Assembly (NCBI GenBank): GCA_913060875.1 | Contig: CAJXSL010000002.1 | Location: forward strand, 310,001 to 374,000 | Direction of reading: 5' to 3' | Length of the DNA: 64,000 bases | Source of the DNA: an uncultured Desulfobacteraceae bacterium | GTDB lineage: Bacteria; Desulfobacterota; Desulfobacteria; Desulfobacterales; UBA5852 | Shown here: positions 42,216-52,229 of the stretch, piece after piece | Layout of the letters: each line of letters opens with the position of its first letter | Position numbering within the stretch: the stretch's first letter is position 1 | Notes under the pieces: model-generated | Told to the model about the DNA's origin: nothing | What the model saw: only the letters and a program-made list of their open reading frames with translations | The model's database searches: none | Program-made: the position numbers and the translations under genes

Positions 42216-43110
42216 AATCCTCATTCTCAGCGGCAAGGGCGGTACCGGAAAAACCACGCTGACAGCGGCCTTTGCCCACCTGGCATCCAACCATGTGATC
42301 TGCGACCTCGATGTGGACGCCCCGGACCTTCATCTGATCCTGCAGCCGGACACCCATTCGGTCGAGCCGTTTGAATCCGGCCACGAGGCCATTATTCGAC
42401 CGGAGGACTGCGAGCGCTGCGGCACATGCCTCGACGCCTGCCGCTACGATGCGATCCAGGGCGAGGACCCGCCGGTGGTCAATCCCCTGAAATGTGAAGG
42501 CTGCAAACTCTGCGTGGCTTTGTGCCCGGCCGATGCCATTACCTGGTCGCCCAATCATTGCGGCGACTGGTATCAATCCGATAGCCGGTTCGGCCCCATG
42601 GTTCACGCCCAGTTGTTCCCGGCCGAGGAAAACTCCGGACTCCTGGTGGCCCTCCTCCGCAAGCAGGCGCGGGCCCTGGCCGAAGCCAAGGGGCTGGACC
42701 TCATCCTGTCCGATGGCCCCCCCGGCATCGGCTGCCCGGTTATTGCCGCCCTCTCGGGCACCGATATGGCCGTCATCGTGACCGAACCGACCGTATCCGG
42801 TCGCCACGATCTGGAACGCGTACTGGAATTATGCCACCATTTCAAAATCCGGACCGGGGTCATTATCAACAAATGTGACTTGAATCTTGATCAGGCTAAC
42901 GCTATTAAGGCCTATTGTCAGGCTCATCAGCTGCCCCTTATCGGCGAGTTGCCCCATGACCGGGTGTTTACCGAAGCCATGATCCAGGGCCAGACCGTCA
43001 CGGAATTCCAGCCTGAAGGTGCTGGAGCAGCCGTTGAAGCCATTTGGAACAACCTGTTGAAGCTGGGTGCGGAACCTGCGCCCGCCGAGGAACTGGCCGC
43101 CATCGGCTGA
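42208..43110 (+). CDS. MinD/Mrp-type P-loop ATPase with two 4Fe-4S clusters (second of pair)
   Basis: This 300-residue protein is a sister of the preceding gene: MREILILSGKGGTGKTTLTAAFAHLA, an inserted ferredoxin (about 60-110; CERCGTCLDACRYDA, CEGCKLCVALCPADA), LILSDGPPGIGCPVIAALSGTDMAVIVTEPT and a C-terminal GELPHDRVFTEAM. The true start is ATG 42208, eight bases inside the end of the first ATPase gene, with GGAGG upstream; an open frame extends far upstream but is the first gene's shadow. The two ATPases are clear paralogues and probably form a heterodimer, as proposed for paired ATPases of the ORP locus. Confidence 0.9.
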   Translation: MREILILSGKGGTGKTTLTAAFAHLASNHVICDLDVDAPDLHLILQPDTHSVEPFESGHEAIIRPEDCERCGTCLDACRYDAIQGEDPPVVNPLKCEGCKLCVALCPADAITWSPNHCGDWYQSDSRFGPMVHAQLFPAEENSGLLVALLRKQARALAEAKGLDLILSDGPPGIGCPVIAALSGTDMAVIVTEPTVSGRHDLERVLELCHHFKIRTGVIINKCDLNLDQANAIKAYCQAHQLPLIGELPHDRVFTEAMIQGQTVTEFQPEGAGAAVEAIWNNLLKLGAEPAPAEELAAIG

Positions 43111-43171
43111 TCCGCCGGGTTAATCCGATAATATGATAGAACCGCAATAGGATTGAAAGGAGTTTGTGTCA

Positions 43172-43555
43172 ATGAGTACAATTGTAGCGATCCCATCTTC
43201 CCACCCCGGTGGGCTGGAAGCCATGTTGGGGGCCCATTTCGGCCACTGTGACCTCTACACACTGGTCACGGTGGAAGACAAGACGATCAAATCCGTGGAT
43301 GTCATCCCCAATGTGCCGCATGAGCAGGGCGGATGCATGGCGCCGGTTCAATACCTCGCCGACAACGGCACCAAGGCCCTCATCGCCGGCGGCATGGGCT
43401 TTCGCCCCCTGATGGGTTTCAATCAGGTCGGCATCTCCGTCTATTTTGGCGGCGATGCGCAAAACGTCGGGGAAGCCGTCAACGCGTTTATCGAAGACAA
43501 ACTGCCCGAATTCCGTCAGGAGCATACCTGCGGTGGTGGCGGTGGTGCCCATTAA
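43172..43555 (+). CDS. NifX-like cofactor-binding protein with C-terminal Gly/His-Cys tail
   Basis: The 127-residue protein has the NifX/ORP-type fold: MSTIVAIPSSHPGGLEAMLGAHFGHCDLYTLVTV, followed by NVPHEQGGCMAPVQYLADN, and ends in FRQEHTCGGGGGAH, a Cys-His tail that could bind metal. Its conserved FGHC near residue 25 is absent from the first NifX-like protein. ATG 43172 has AAAGGAG nine bases upstream; a GTG two codons earlier is too close. It probably is a scaffold or carrier for the cluster assembled by the two ATPases encoded upstream in the same operon. Confidence 0.88.
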   Translation: MSTIVAIPSSHPGGLEAMLGAHFGHCDLYTLVTVEDKTIKSVDVIPNVPHEQGGCMAPVQYLADNGTKALIAGGMGFRPLMGFNQVGISVYFGGDAQNVGEAVNAFIEDKLPEFRQEHTCGGGGGAH

Positions 43556-43615
43556 AGCCCCTAAGGGCAAGGGCTCGCACCTCGCTTTTTAATTCGCTAA
43601 GCAGAGGAAAACGAC

Positions 43616-43870
43616 ATGCCGATCTACGATATCCAGTGCCAGGCCTGCGGGCATAGCGCCGAGGTCATCGTAACGGCCAGTGATGCGCCACTGGTGTGCC
43701 CGGAATGCGGATCGAGCGACACGGCCAAAATCATGTCCGCTACGAGTTCGCTGACAGGCCGCAACGCAACGTCCCTGCCCGGTCCTTCCGACACGGGCTG
43801 TTGCGGTAACCATCCCGGTCATGCCGGTTGTGCCGGCCCGGGCACCTGCTGTGGCAAGGCTTCGTATTGA
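43616..43870 (+). CDS. FmdB-type zinc-ribbon protein, 84 aa
   Basis: The protein starts MPIYDIQCQACGHSAEVIVTA and has an N-terminal zinc ribbon (CQACG...CPECGSSDTAKIM) like FmdB-type regulators. The last 30 residues are Gly, Pro and Cys rich, with CCGNHPGHAGCAGPGTCCGKASY, perhaps a second metal site. FmdB-type proteins accompany formyl-methanofuran dehydrogenase and other redox operons; their function is not settled. It lies 60 bases after the NifX-like gene in the same direction and belongs to the ORP-like cluster by position. Confidence 0.82.
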   Translation: MPIYDIQCQACGHSAEVIVTASDAPLVCPECGSSDTAKIMSATSSLTGRNATSLPGPSDTGCCGNHPGHAGCAGPGTCCGKASY

Positions 43871-44053
43871 TCCCCCCCTGGCATTCGGATTACGGACGGC
43901 AACCTGTCCAACGCCACCAAGCGGGCGAATCCCGGCCGATTGACACCGCGGGATGGGGCCTAACCGTCGGCAAGCCAAACCAGGGGGTTTGATCGCGGCC
44001 GGTCAGGTCGCGTTACAGGAGTGAGAGGGCCGCCATGCCCTCGAGGAGGCGTT

Positions 44054-44425
44054 ATGCCGCAGGTATTGCTGGTAGCCAACCGACCCGACGCGTTCGAGGA
44101 GTTGGCCCAGGCACTGCAGAACAAAGGGACCCTTGACGTAACATGGGCCCACGACGAAGAAACCGCCTTGGAAAAGGCGGCCGCCGACAAGCCGGCCCTG
44201 GTCATCGTCGATGACTATATCGGAAAAACCACCGGCCTGGAATGGATCCAGCGTCTGATGGGCGTCAATGCGTTCATCCAGACGGCGGCCGTCAGCAGCA
44301 TGACCCAGGACGCCTTCCACGAGGCATCCGAGGGGCTCGGCATCATGGTCCAGTTGCCCCCCCGACCGGGGAAGGAGGAAGCCGAAAGGATTCTGGAAAT
44401 GCTCAAAGGATTACCGGGCATGTGA
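44054..44425 (+). CDS. Degenerate response-regulator receiver-like protein, 123 aa
   Basis: The protein has the alternating helix-strand pattern of a CheY-like receiver: MPQVLLVANRPDAFEELAQALQNKG, PALVIVDDYIGKTTGLEWIQRLM, FIQTAAVSSMT and a final helix. The acidic pocket at the first strand is NRPD instead of DD, and the conserved Lys at the fifth strand is missing, with VQLPPRPGKEE in place of the usual KP motif. The central Asp is present. It is likely a protein-interaction or decoy receiver rather than a phosphorylated one. GAGGAGG precedes ATG 44054. It is the last gene before the strong terminator. Confidence 0.75.
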   Translation: MPQVLLVANRPDAFEELAQALQNKGTLDVTWAHDEETALEKAAADKPALVIVDDYIGKTTGLEWIQRLMGVNAFIQTAAVSSMTQDAFHEASEGLGIMVQLPPRPGKEEAERILEMLKGLPGM

Positions 44426-44521
44426 TCGGCCCCTTGGGGACCCGAACAATTCCCGCTTGGGCGCCAGCCACCCTGCCTGGGAACGGCGGCCCCAAACGGG
44501 TCTCGGAAAATTACTCGAAGC

Positions 44522-44562
44522 AAAAAGGCCAACCCTGTACTTAACGCAGGGTTGGCCTTTTT
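44522..44562. terminator. Strong bidirectional terminator
   Basis: A perfect 16-base stem (44522-44537 with 44547-44562; A5-GGCCAACCCTG / CAGGGTTGGCC-T5) with a nine-base loop lies between the convergent 123-aa and 127-aa genes. Both sides have T runs in their own direction, so it can end transcription on both strands. Confidence 0.93.
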
Positions 44563-44587
44563 GTGGGTGCCGCCGGTGAACCGTTGC

Positions 44588-44971
44588 TTACGGCTCCGTT
44601 CGATCATGCCCCAACGCCGCATACACGTCATGGGGGAAAACCGATCCAGCGTATCGCTGGTTGAGATGGTAGGCGACACGATCGGCGTTCAGGGGCGCCT
44701 TTTTTTCCATCAGATAGCGAATCATGTCGGTGCGGTTGGATTGCAGGAAAGCGCCTTTGACCGTCGCTCGTATGGCGCTATGTCGAATTTGGGCACTGCT
44801 GGAATCCAGCAGGTCGGCCTTGGCCTCGCATTTCTGGATATAGGTGTCCACCAAAGCGCCGTAAATGACGACCCGTGGGACCTCTTCCACCTCGCCGCAG
44901 AAGCCGCTCAACGCCCCGCCACATACCATAAACAATGTACCAATGATTACGATCAAAACCGTGCGTTTCAT
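44588..44971 (-). CDS. Exported hypothetical protein, 127 aa
   Basis: The protein begins MKRTVLIVIIGTLFMVCGGALSGFCGEV, a Sec signal peptide (cleavage likely near residue 26), followed by a helical mature part with a single Cys (QKCEAK). No known domain was found. Its start ATG 44969-44971 has AAGGAGG five bases upstream, so translation should be efficient. It is transcribed toward the terminator at 44522-44562. The preceding gene is the sigma-54 response regulator, 454 bases upstream. The mature protein may be a periplasmic helical stress or binding protein. Confidence 0.7.
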   Translation of the reverse strand: MKRTVLIVIIGTLFMVCGGALSGFCGEVEEVPRVVIYGALVDTYIQKCEAKADLLDSSSAQIRHSAIRATVKGAFLQSNRTDMIRYLMEKKAPLNADRVAYHLNQRYAGSVFPHDVYAALGHDRTEP

Positions 44972-45425
44972 ATTGCCCTCCTTTTGCTTGCCGTCTTTTT
45001 GGTTACCCGTCTGTTGATAGCCGTTTGCCGGAAAGGTTTTCCTGCTGTTGACCATTCGTAGAGCACGGTCCATGCCAACGGCGACGGAGGGCATTGATAG
45101 AAGGCGCGACTTTTTACTTTCATATCTTTAAAACTCTGTATTAATTACAATAAATTATTTTTTGCATTTTTAACAAAGTAACAAGGCGGCGCCCCTCAGA
45201 ATGCCCCGGATATTGACGATTTACATTTATTTCAAAGGGTTAAGCAGTTTTAAGCCGCAGTTTTGGGCGCAGGAGCGGGCTAATGGCGGGAAGGGGCAGG
45301 GCCGTCCATCGACACAGGGATATTTTTATGTAACGATTTAATTTATTTTGATTTTATTATGATGTGCAAGAATGCCCCATCTATGTGCAAATCTGCTACG
45401 CGGGTGCTTTGGGACGTTCTTCCCG
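44972..45425. promoter_or_regulatory. Intergenic region with ATGTGCAA direct repeats
   Basis: This AT-rich 454-base interval lies upstream of the 127-aa gene. ATGTGCAA occurs at about 45361-45368 and 45381-45388, spaced 20 bases (about two turns), as expected for tandem activator sites. No sigma-54 box with exact spacing was found; GGGGCGCCGCCTTGTT on the minus strand is one base too short. Confidence 0.35.
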
Positions 45426-47168
45426 CTAATAATTGTGGTCTTCTTTACGGGCAAGTTGGTATTTTTGCATTTTACGTTGCAGGGTCCAGCGGGATATTTT
45501 TAACAGGTCAGCCGCTTTGCCCCGATTCCACATGGTTTTTTGCAGGCTATCCATTATGAGCCGACATTCCAGCGTATCCAGGGCCCCGTTTAACCCATCG
45601 GACGGCAGGGCGGCCTCGTTTTCTTCCGTCACGGAAACGGAATGTTTTCCCGGTAAGGCGATTTGATGGGTGGCCAGGAAGCGTTGAATCGTATTTTGGA
45701 GTTCGCGGACGTTGCCGGGCCATTCATAATGCGATAAAGTATCCAGCATTTTACCGGTCAAACGCGGCGATTTACCGTCCGGTGCAAAACGCGCCATAAA
45801 GGACTCCGCAAGAAGGGGTATATCTTCCCGCCGTTCTCTCAGCGGAGGCAGTTCGATGTCGATGACATGGATACGGTAGAAGAGATCTTCCCGGAAAGTC
45901 CCCTGCCGTACCATCGCGGCCAAATCCTGGTTGGTGGCACTGATAATCCGGGCGTCCGCGGTTTTGGCCTTCGTTCCGCCCACAGGGATATATTCACCGT
46001 TTTCCAATACGCGCAAAAGCTTCACCTGCATGGACGGTTTTAACTCGCCCACTTCGTCCAGGAACAGCGTTCCCCTGTGCGCCTCGTCGAAGAAACCAGG
46101 TTTTTCCCGATCGGCCCCGGTAAAACTCCCTTTGAGGTGACCGAAAAATTCCCTTTCAAAAAGGCCTTCCGCGATGGCGCTGCAGTTGACCGCCACGAAG
46201 GCGTTATCGTTTCGGCGGCTTAATTCATAGATGGTCCTGGCAACCAATTCTTTACCGGTCCCTGACGCACCGGTGATAATGACATGGAAGTCGGACGCGG
46301 CCGCCTGGGATACGAGTTCGTAGACGCGCTTCATCGCTGAACTTCGCCCGACAATATTCCCGAATTTATAGCGTTCCTCCAGGCTGGCCTTCAAAACGCG
46401 ATTTTCATCCTGCAGCGCCGCTTTTTCGTTTTCAATGCTTTTTTGAACCGACATGTCCCGGATGGCGGTCACACTGGCCGCGTGCGCCCTTTCGTCAAGG
46501 TGTTTGGTCCTGATTTCAACGGGGATAACGTCACCCTGAAAATTCTCGAGTTCGCCCTCATAGGGGCGGTCCGTTTCATCGAGAATCGCGCTTTGGCAAT
46601 TTTCCGGCAGGCGGTTGAGCAGATTCTGGCCCACCAGCTGGTCGGGCTCGCAATTAAAAACGCGCACAGCCTCACTGTTGACGTCGACAATTTCCCCTTG
46701 GTCGTGAATAATGATGCCTTCAAACGACGCTTCGGCAAGGGTTTTGAACCGCGCGTATTGACGGGCCAGGCGCCGATGCAGGTTACGATTTTCGATATGG
46801 TTTTTTACTCTGGCAAGAACTTCCTCACCTTGAAATGGCTTGGTAATATAGTCAACCCCTCCGGCTTCGAACCCCTTGGTCTTGGTCTCGACTTCATCGA
46901 GGGCGCTCAGGAAAACCACCGGTATATCCCGGGTACGGGGATCCTGTTTGAATTGGCGGCAGACTTCAAAACCGCCCATGCCCGGCATCAACACATCCAA
47001 TAGGATCAGGTCGGGCTGGGGGGCGGACCGGGCGATCTGCATCCCTTCCTGTCCGCTCAAGGCGATAAGGATCTTATACGTTTCCGACAACAAGCCGACG
47101 ATGGCATGCAGGTAAATCTCTTCATCATCAATGGCCAGTATGCGTGTCTGCCGTTGCTGTGGGGGCAT
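45426..47168 (-). CDS. Sigma-54-dependent response regulator (REC-PAS-AAA+-Fis)
   Basis: The 580-residue protein starts with a receiver domain (about 7-130; ILAIDDEE, LILLDVLMPGMGG with phosphoacceptor Asp near 57, and YITKPF), then a PAS domain (about 145-255) and the sigma-54 AAA+ domain (about 300-530) with GASGTGKE, LFLDEVGEL and the FFGHLKGSFTGA loop, where GSFTGA replaces the usual GAFTGA. A Fis-type helix-turn-helix ends it (about 540-580). Its start has AAAGGAG close upstream. It lies 102 bases downstream of the large hybrid kinase on the same strand, which is its probable partner. The S for A substitution in the loop may alter sigma-54 contact. Confidence 0.93.
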   Translation of the reverse strand: MPPQQRQTRILAIDDEEIYLHAIVGLLSETYKILIALSGQEGMQIARSAPQPDLILLDVLMPGMGGFEVCRQFKQDPRTRDIPVVFLSALDEVETKTKGFEAGGVDYITKPFQGEEVLARVKNHIENRNLHRRLARQYARFKTLAEASFEGIIIHDQGEIVDVNSEAVRVFNCEPDQLVGQNLLNRLPENCQSAILDETDRPYEGELENFQGDVIPVEIRTKHLDERAHAASVTAIRDMSVQKSIENEKAALQDENRVLKASLEERYKFGNIVGRSSAMKRVYELVSQAAASDFHVIITGASGTGKELVARTIYELSRRNDNAFVAVNCSAIAEGLFEREFFGHLKGSFTGADREKPGFFDEAHRGTLFLDEVGELKPSMQVKLLRVLENGEYIPVGGTKAKTADARIISATNQDLAAMVRQGTFREDLFYRIHVIDIELPPLRERREDIPLLAESFMARFAPDGKSPRLTGKMLDTLSHYEWPGNVRELQNTIQRFLATHQIALPGKHSVSVTEENEAALPSDGLNGALDTLECRLIMDSLQKTMWNRGKAADLLKISRWTLQRKMQKYQLARKEDHNY

Positions 47169-47270
47169 ATTGCTCCTTTGATCTGTGAATGCCAATTTTT
47201 CTTTCGGCGGTGACCTGTTCCCTCCCTTGCATATCCGCAAATGACCGCATAGCGGCTACCCGCAGGGTCG

Positions 47271-50200
47271 TTAAAGCGTCAGCTCTTCAAGCGTGTGCGC
47301 AAGGGTTTCTTTGGCTTGCGCAAATTTGAAGCTGTTGACTTGAGATTCCAGGGTCAAAAATCGGCGGGTGATTTTGGCCGGTCCCAACAGTGTTTTGATC
47401 TCGGAGACAAGTGTAAGTGCATCCGCATCACGTTCATCGATAAGATCGGATAATGCCTGGAATAATGCCTTGCACCGGGATACTTCCGGTTCAGCAGCCC
47501 CCCTCTTCTCGGTATCACCGCTGCTGTCGTCGCCAGCGCTCCGGCCCGCAGAATCTTCTGTTTTTAAAGTGTCCAGAGACCTCATGATGCGACCGACTTC
47601 CCCATCAAAATGTTTCCAAAGCAATGGCAGGCGATTGCGGGCGCCTGTCTTGAAGGCGGTTTCAAGTTGAAACGAAATGTCGGCCAGTCTTTTCGCACCA
47701 ATGGTCCCCGAAACGCCTTTGATCGTGTGTGCCAATCGTTGCGCTTCACTCAGATTCCCCCCATCGAACGTCCGCTTGATGCGGGCGGCAATATCCCGAT
47801 GGCGATATCGAAAGCGGGCCAGCAGGTTGACATACAAGTCCCGATCGCCGTTCACGGCTCTCAATCCCACAAGGGCATCAATGCCTTCCAGTTTGGCCAG
47901 GTCATCGGCAACGCTAATTTCGACGTTTTCACACGTCCCGGCCTTTTGAAAACTGCCGTTTAGGTCGACATCCGGCCGAAGGCTGTGGACCAGGGTTCGA
48001 TATAAAATTTCAGGCTTGATCGGTTTCGCGATATGATCATTCATGCCGGCGGCAATACATTCTTCGCGATCCGTGGACATGGCATTGGCCGTCATGGCCA
48101 GAATCGGCAGTTCCTGTGGGGACGATTGTCTGCGAATTTCCCGTGTCGCCGTCAATCCGTCCATAACCGGCATTTGCAAATCCATCAGGATACCATCAAA
48201 CCGCCCTGTAGCGGCATGTTCCACGGCCTCCAGCCCGTTGCCGGCCGTGACCACTTCGATACCGATCTGCTCCACCAATTCACGGGCGACCTGTAGATTG
48301 GTTTCATTATCTTCAACAATGAGGATACGACGGTTGGCAAGCCATTCTCTGGCAGTTTCCTTGGGTATCCCCTTGATCGTATCGATATCCTCGCACTCGG
48401 CTTTTGTTAAGCGCACCTCGAAAGCAAATCGGCTGCCGGCACCAGGGGTGCTGTGCACGTGAATCGTACCGCCCATCATCTCGATCAATCGCTTGCAGAT
48501 GGTCAGTCCCAAACCCGTCCCGCCGTATTTGCGCGTAACGGAAAAATCAGCCTGTTGAAAGGGCTGAAAAAGCTGCTCGATCTGCTCCGCGCGCATACCG
48601 ATGCCCGTATCGCTGACGATAAATCTCAAAACGGCATCGCGTTCGGATTCTTCGAGCCGTTCAACGGCCACCGCCACCTCGCCTCGGGATGTGAATTTGA
48701 CCGCATTGGTGGTCAGGTTGATCAGCACCTGTTCGAGACGCAAGGCATCGCCCCTAAAATATGGGGGTATGTTTTCCGGCACCCTAAGCCTGAAACGCAG
48801 CCCCTTTTCGTTGCTTTTTACGCTGATCATGGAAGAGACGCGTTCCAGGACTTCTCTGAGGTTGAAGCTGTGTATTTCGAGATCGAGCTTACCGGCTTCA
48901 ATTTTGGAAAAATCCAAAATATCGTCGATCAGCCTGAGAAGATTGTAGGCGGACGCATGGATTTTTTTCTGGTAGTCCGCCTGCTGTGGCGTCAATGTTG
49001 TTTCCATGGCCAAATGGCTGAAACCGATAATGGCATCCATGGGCGTCCTGATCTCGTGGCTCATATTCGCCAGAAAATCACTCTTGGCCCGGGTGGCTTT
49101 TTCGGCGATCATTTTGGCCTTTTTAAGTTCCTTCTCGGCATTTTTCTGGGTGGAAATATCCCGGTAAATAGCGTAAACACCGGCGTCTTGGCCATTGATG
49201 AAAATCGGCATGCCGGTCACCGACACATCCAGCACCTGACCGTTTTTGCGCTGCCGCACCGTTTCAAGAAAAATATGCCGCCCCTTTTTTATCTCAATTT
49301 TGACGTGTTTGCCTTCATCGCGGCGTTCAGCGGGAATGATGGTTTCATCCAGGGACTTGCCGATGACATCCGCATTGGTAAATCCGAATATTTCGGTAAA
49401 TTTGCTGTTGATCCGTTCAACCCGGTCTTTTTCATTGATAAAGGCGATCGCCTCGGTGGAAGCCTCAAACAGTTGTTCCAGATAGGCCTTCTGGGTGGCG
49501 ATTTCCACTTCGGCGTGTTTCTGATGCGAAATATCGCGGTAGATGGCATAAATTCCGGCGTTTTTTCCTTCGATGGTAATCGGCATACCGGTAACCGACA
49601 CATCCACTATTCGTCCGTCTTTGCGTTGCCGCACCGTTTCGAGGAATATGGGATGGCCCTTTTTGATCTGGCGGGTAACGGTTTGGCCTTCTTCCCTGCA
49701 AGCAGCGGGGATAATGGTGTCATCGAGGGCTCGGCCGACGACTTCGTCGGGTGAGAATCCAAAAATCGCACTAAACTGGCTGTTAATCCTTTCGACAAGT
49801 CCATTTGCCCCAATAAAGGCGATCGCTTCGGTGGAAGCCTCAAACAACTGCTCCAGATAAGCCTTCTGTATCCTGATTTCCCGTTCTACCCTTTTGCGTT
49901 CGGTAATGTCCTGGATAATGGATAGAACGCCCGATATGGCGCCCTTGGTGTTGATCAGGCCCGTATTGTGCCATTCGCAGGTAATGGTCCGGCCAGCCTT
50001 GGTAAAATTTTCATTGATGGAATACGTCCCCCCCTGCTGGTCAATCAAGTCCTGCCAAATTTGATTGACGACCGGGCGAACCTCCTCGGGAACGATCAGT
50101 TCCGTTGCGTGCTGCCCCAGAGCTTCCTTGGCCGTGTACCCGAACATCTTTTCCGCGGCCAGATTCCATTTGACAACCTCCAAACCAAGGTTCCACTCGA

Positions 50201-51893
50201 TGACGGCAAGCGGAGACTGTTCCACCATCAAGGCAAGCCGCTGCTCGGAAGCCCACAATTCCGCTCGCCTGCGCTCTTTTTGTTCTTTCTTGAGAATAAC
50301 GATTTGGGAAATCAGGCTGGCAAATATCTCCAGGGGTCTCACCGTTTCCGCGCTCGGCTGCATCCCGGATTTGGACTCGTCGACCGAAATTACACCAATT
50401 GTATCGCCATTTTCATCCATCATCCTGACGAAAAGATTGTCTTCCGGATGCCAGCTGTTTTTCTGTCCGGGCGCCGGCCCGCGGCCGTAAACTGTCGCCT
50501 CCTGGTTAAGGATGTCCTTTTTGGTGTAGGGGATATAATAACTATGCCGTCCGATAAAATTTCCCTTTACAAAAACGCCATCATACCAACGCTTCGGCAT
50601 TTCCACCTTTCGCAGTTTATCGACGACATCTTTTTCCACCCCTGCAAAGGCGATGATATCCCTGAAGGGGGCCGCATCTTTAAACAGAGAAATGAGAACG
50701 CGTCGGTAATCCGAAAAATCGACAATGGCTTGGCTGATTTTGCTGAAAAATTCCTTTTCATCTTTTATGGAGATCATGGAGGCCGCGGCCAAGCTGAATT
50801 GCTCGGTCTGGTTCGACAGTTCGGACAGTCTTTTCTCACTTTCCCGAAGTCCGTCTTCGGATCGCTTACGATGAATTGCAATGGCAATTTGATCTGAAAT
50901 CGCGGCAAGGATTTCTAAATCTTCGCTACTGTACAGATCGGCATCCAAATAGCTTTGAACCGCGACCACGCCGATCACTTCATCTTTGATCATCAGGGGA
51001 GCGCCCATCCACGTGAGCGGCAACGGCCCCCACACGCCATTGTGCTTTTGCCGTTCGATAAGTTCTTCCCTGTTGAGTAAAATGGGTTTGCCCCGGCAGA
51101 CCACCAAACCGGTCAATGAATCGCCGGCATCAAAATTGGTGATCGATGAAAAATCGTCATCCACGGTATCGACAAAATAGGGAAAATGCAGCGAGCGTTC
51201 TTTATTGTCGACGATGGCGATAAAAAAGTTGGCGACATCGATGATCCGTTTCAGAATATGATGAATTCTTGCAAACAAATCCGGTAAATTTTCAGAACGG
51301 TGCACCGCACTGGTAATATCGAGAAGCACTTGCCGAATCGTATCACTTTTCTTATGGGCGATTTCGATCTGTTTTCGATCAATCGACGCGGCAATGAATT
51401 CGGCCACTGATTTTAAGAAGGCCAAATCACTTTTTGTAAAGGCATCCGCGGCACGATAACGCCATACCATGAGCGCCCCCAAAGTCCGGTCTTTGGTCTT
51501 GAGGGGGGCGCCGGCAAACAACTTACACGCCGGATGATCGGGTGTCGCGTCCACCTGTTTGGACACCTTCACGATGTCTTCTTCATGCAACAGAATGGGC
51601 GCCTCCGCCTGGATCACCCTCCTCGTCAGGGATGGATCTTTTCTCAGATCAAGCTGCGGCTCGCCATGCTCACGCCGTTCATCCACGCACAAAAAAAAGT
51701 CCCGTGCGTCTTTGTTTTCCTTGCAGATGGCAATGGCCATATTCTCCCGAACGAAAATGTTGCCAAGGGATGCATGAATGGACGCGTATAGTTCATCCAA
51801 GCTGTCTGAATTGTTAACGGCATGCGATATCTCAAACAATGCCGCCACGGTTGCGGCCTCATCCGTTTTCAATTTTTTACCCATGGATACCAT
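47271..51893 (-). CDS. Large hybrid histidine kinase (GAFs-PASs-HK-REC-Hpt)
   Basis: This 1540-residue cytosolic sensor has three GAF segments (about 15-175, 190-360, 370-550), three PAS segments (about 560-690, then two very similar ones near 690-930), a HisKA with [19 protein letters not shown] (phospho-His), an ATPase domain, a receiver ([19 protein letters not shown]) and a C-terminal Hpt ([15 protein letters not shown]). No membrane helix is present, so it senses internal signals. It likely passes phosphate to the sigma-54 response regulator encoded just downstream. The start is uncertain: ATG 51891-51893 and ATG 51882-51884 both fit. A palindrome lies just upstream. Confidence 0.88.
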   Translation of the reverse strand: MVSMGKKLKTDEAATVAALFEISHAVNNSDSLDELYASIHASLGNIFVRENMAIAICKENKDARDFFLCVDERREHGEPQLDLRKDPSLTRRVIQAEAPILLHEEDIVKVSKQVDATPDHPACKLFAGAPLKTKDRTLGALMVWRYRAADAFTKSDLAFLKSVAEFIAASIDRKQIEIAHKKSDTIRQVLLDITSAVHRSENLPDLFARIHHILKRIIDVANFFIAIVDNKERSLHFPYFVDTVDDDFSSITNFDAGDSLTGLVVCRGKPILLNREELIERQKHNGVWGPLPLTWMGAPLMIKDEVIGVVAVQSYLDADLYSSEDLEILAAISDQIAIAIHRKRSEDGLRESEKRLSELSNQTEQFSLAAASMISIKDEKEFFSKISQAIVDFSDYRRVLISLFKDAAPFRDIIAFAGVEKDVVDKLRKVEMPKRWYDGVFVKGNFIGRHSYYIPYTKKDILNQEATVYGRGPAPGQKNSWHPEDNLFVRMMDENGDTIGVISVDESKSGMQPSAETVRPLEIFASLISQIVILKKEQKERRRAELWASEQRLALMVEQSPLAVIEWNLGLEVVKWNLAAEKMFGYTAKEALGQHATELIVPEEVRPVVNQIWQDLIDQQGGTYSINENFTKAGRTITCEWHNTGLINTKGAISGVLSIIQDITERKRVEREIRIQKAYLEQLFEASTEAIAFIGANGLVERINSQFSAIFGFSPDEVVGRALDDTIIPAACREEGQTVTRQIKKGHPIFLETVRQRKDGRIVDVSVTGMPITIEGKNAGIYAIYRDISHQKHAEVEIATQKAYLEQLFEASTEAIAFINEKDRVERINSKFTEIFGFTNADVIGKSLDETIIPAERRDEGKHVKIEIKKGRHIFLETVRQRKNGQVLDVSVTGMPIFINGQDAGVYAIYRDISTQKNAEKELKKAKMIAEKATRAKSDFLANMSHEIRTPMDAIIGFSHLAMETTLTPQQADYQKKIHASAYNLLRLIDDILDFSKIEAGKLDLEIHSFNLREVLERVSSMISVKSNEKGLRFRLRVPENIPPYFRGDALRLEQVLINLTTNAVKFTSRGEVAVAVERLEESERDAVLRFIVSDTGIGMRAEQIEQLFQPFQQADFSVTRKYGGTGLGLTICKRLIEMMGGTIHVHSTPGAGSRFAFEVRLTKAECEDIDTIKGIPKETAREWLANRRILIVEDNETNLQVARELVEQIGIEVVTAGNGLEAVEHAATGRFDGILMDLQMPVMDGLTATREIRRQSSPQELPILAMTANAMSTDREECIAAGMNDHIAKPIKPEILYRTLVHSLRPDVDLNGSFQKAGTCENVEISVADDLAKLEGIDALVGLRAVNGDRDLYVNLLARFRYRHRDIAARIKRTFDGGNLSEAQRLAHTIKGVSGTIGAKRLADISFQLETAFKTGARNRLPLLWKHFDGEVGRIMRSLDTLKTEDSAGRSAGDDSSGDTEKRGAAEPEVSRCKALFQALSDLIDERDADALTLVSEIKTLLGPAKITRRFLTLESQVNSFKFAQAKETLAHTLEELTL

Positions 51894-51933
51894 CTTGTTG
51901 CCTGGCCATCGTTTGTATTTACCAGGAGATTTC

Positions 51934-51950
51934 ACACGCTCGTAGCGTGT
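51934..51950. promoter_or_regulatory. ACACGCT-CGT-AGCGTGT inverted repeat upstream of the hybrid kinase
   Basis: A perfect 7-bp arm palindrome with a 3-base centre lies about 40 bases before the kinase start. It is a candidate operator or RNA hairpin. A GTG at its edge could act as an alternative start. Confidence 0.4.
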
Positions 51951-52229
51951 AATTTTTTCTGCCTTTTTGGAAATCGGCGGGGGTTACCAACTGTCAGTTG
52001 AACACGGATGTAGTGGCGGTGCCAGAGGATCCGGACGCGGTAGAACCGAGGCGATCGATCGTACGAGGTCGATTTGGAGGCGGTCAGAAGTCAGCCGGTA
52101 TGCGGTTCGGCCTAAAGTCATGCTATTATGGGAAAAAACCTATCAACCCATTCAAGATATTGTCAATGTTTTTTAATAGTTATTAGAAGCCATCTCAAAA
52201 TCAGGGTTTTTGGACCGTGAAACCCCTTG

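Noticed and set aside
44970-45120. Upstream frame of about 53 codons overlapping the start of the 127-aa exported protein
   Set aside because: Its stop overlaps the ATG, which suggested coupling, but it has no ribosome-binding site and a composition unlike coding sequence.
45185-45205. Possible sigma-54 promoter on the minus strand (GGGGCGCCGCCTTGTT)
   Set aside because: The spacing between the two boxes is one base too short and the -24 box lacks the leading T and the CAC.
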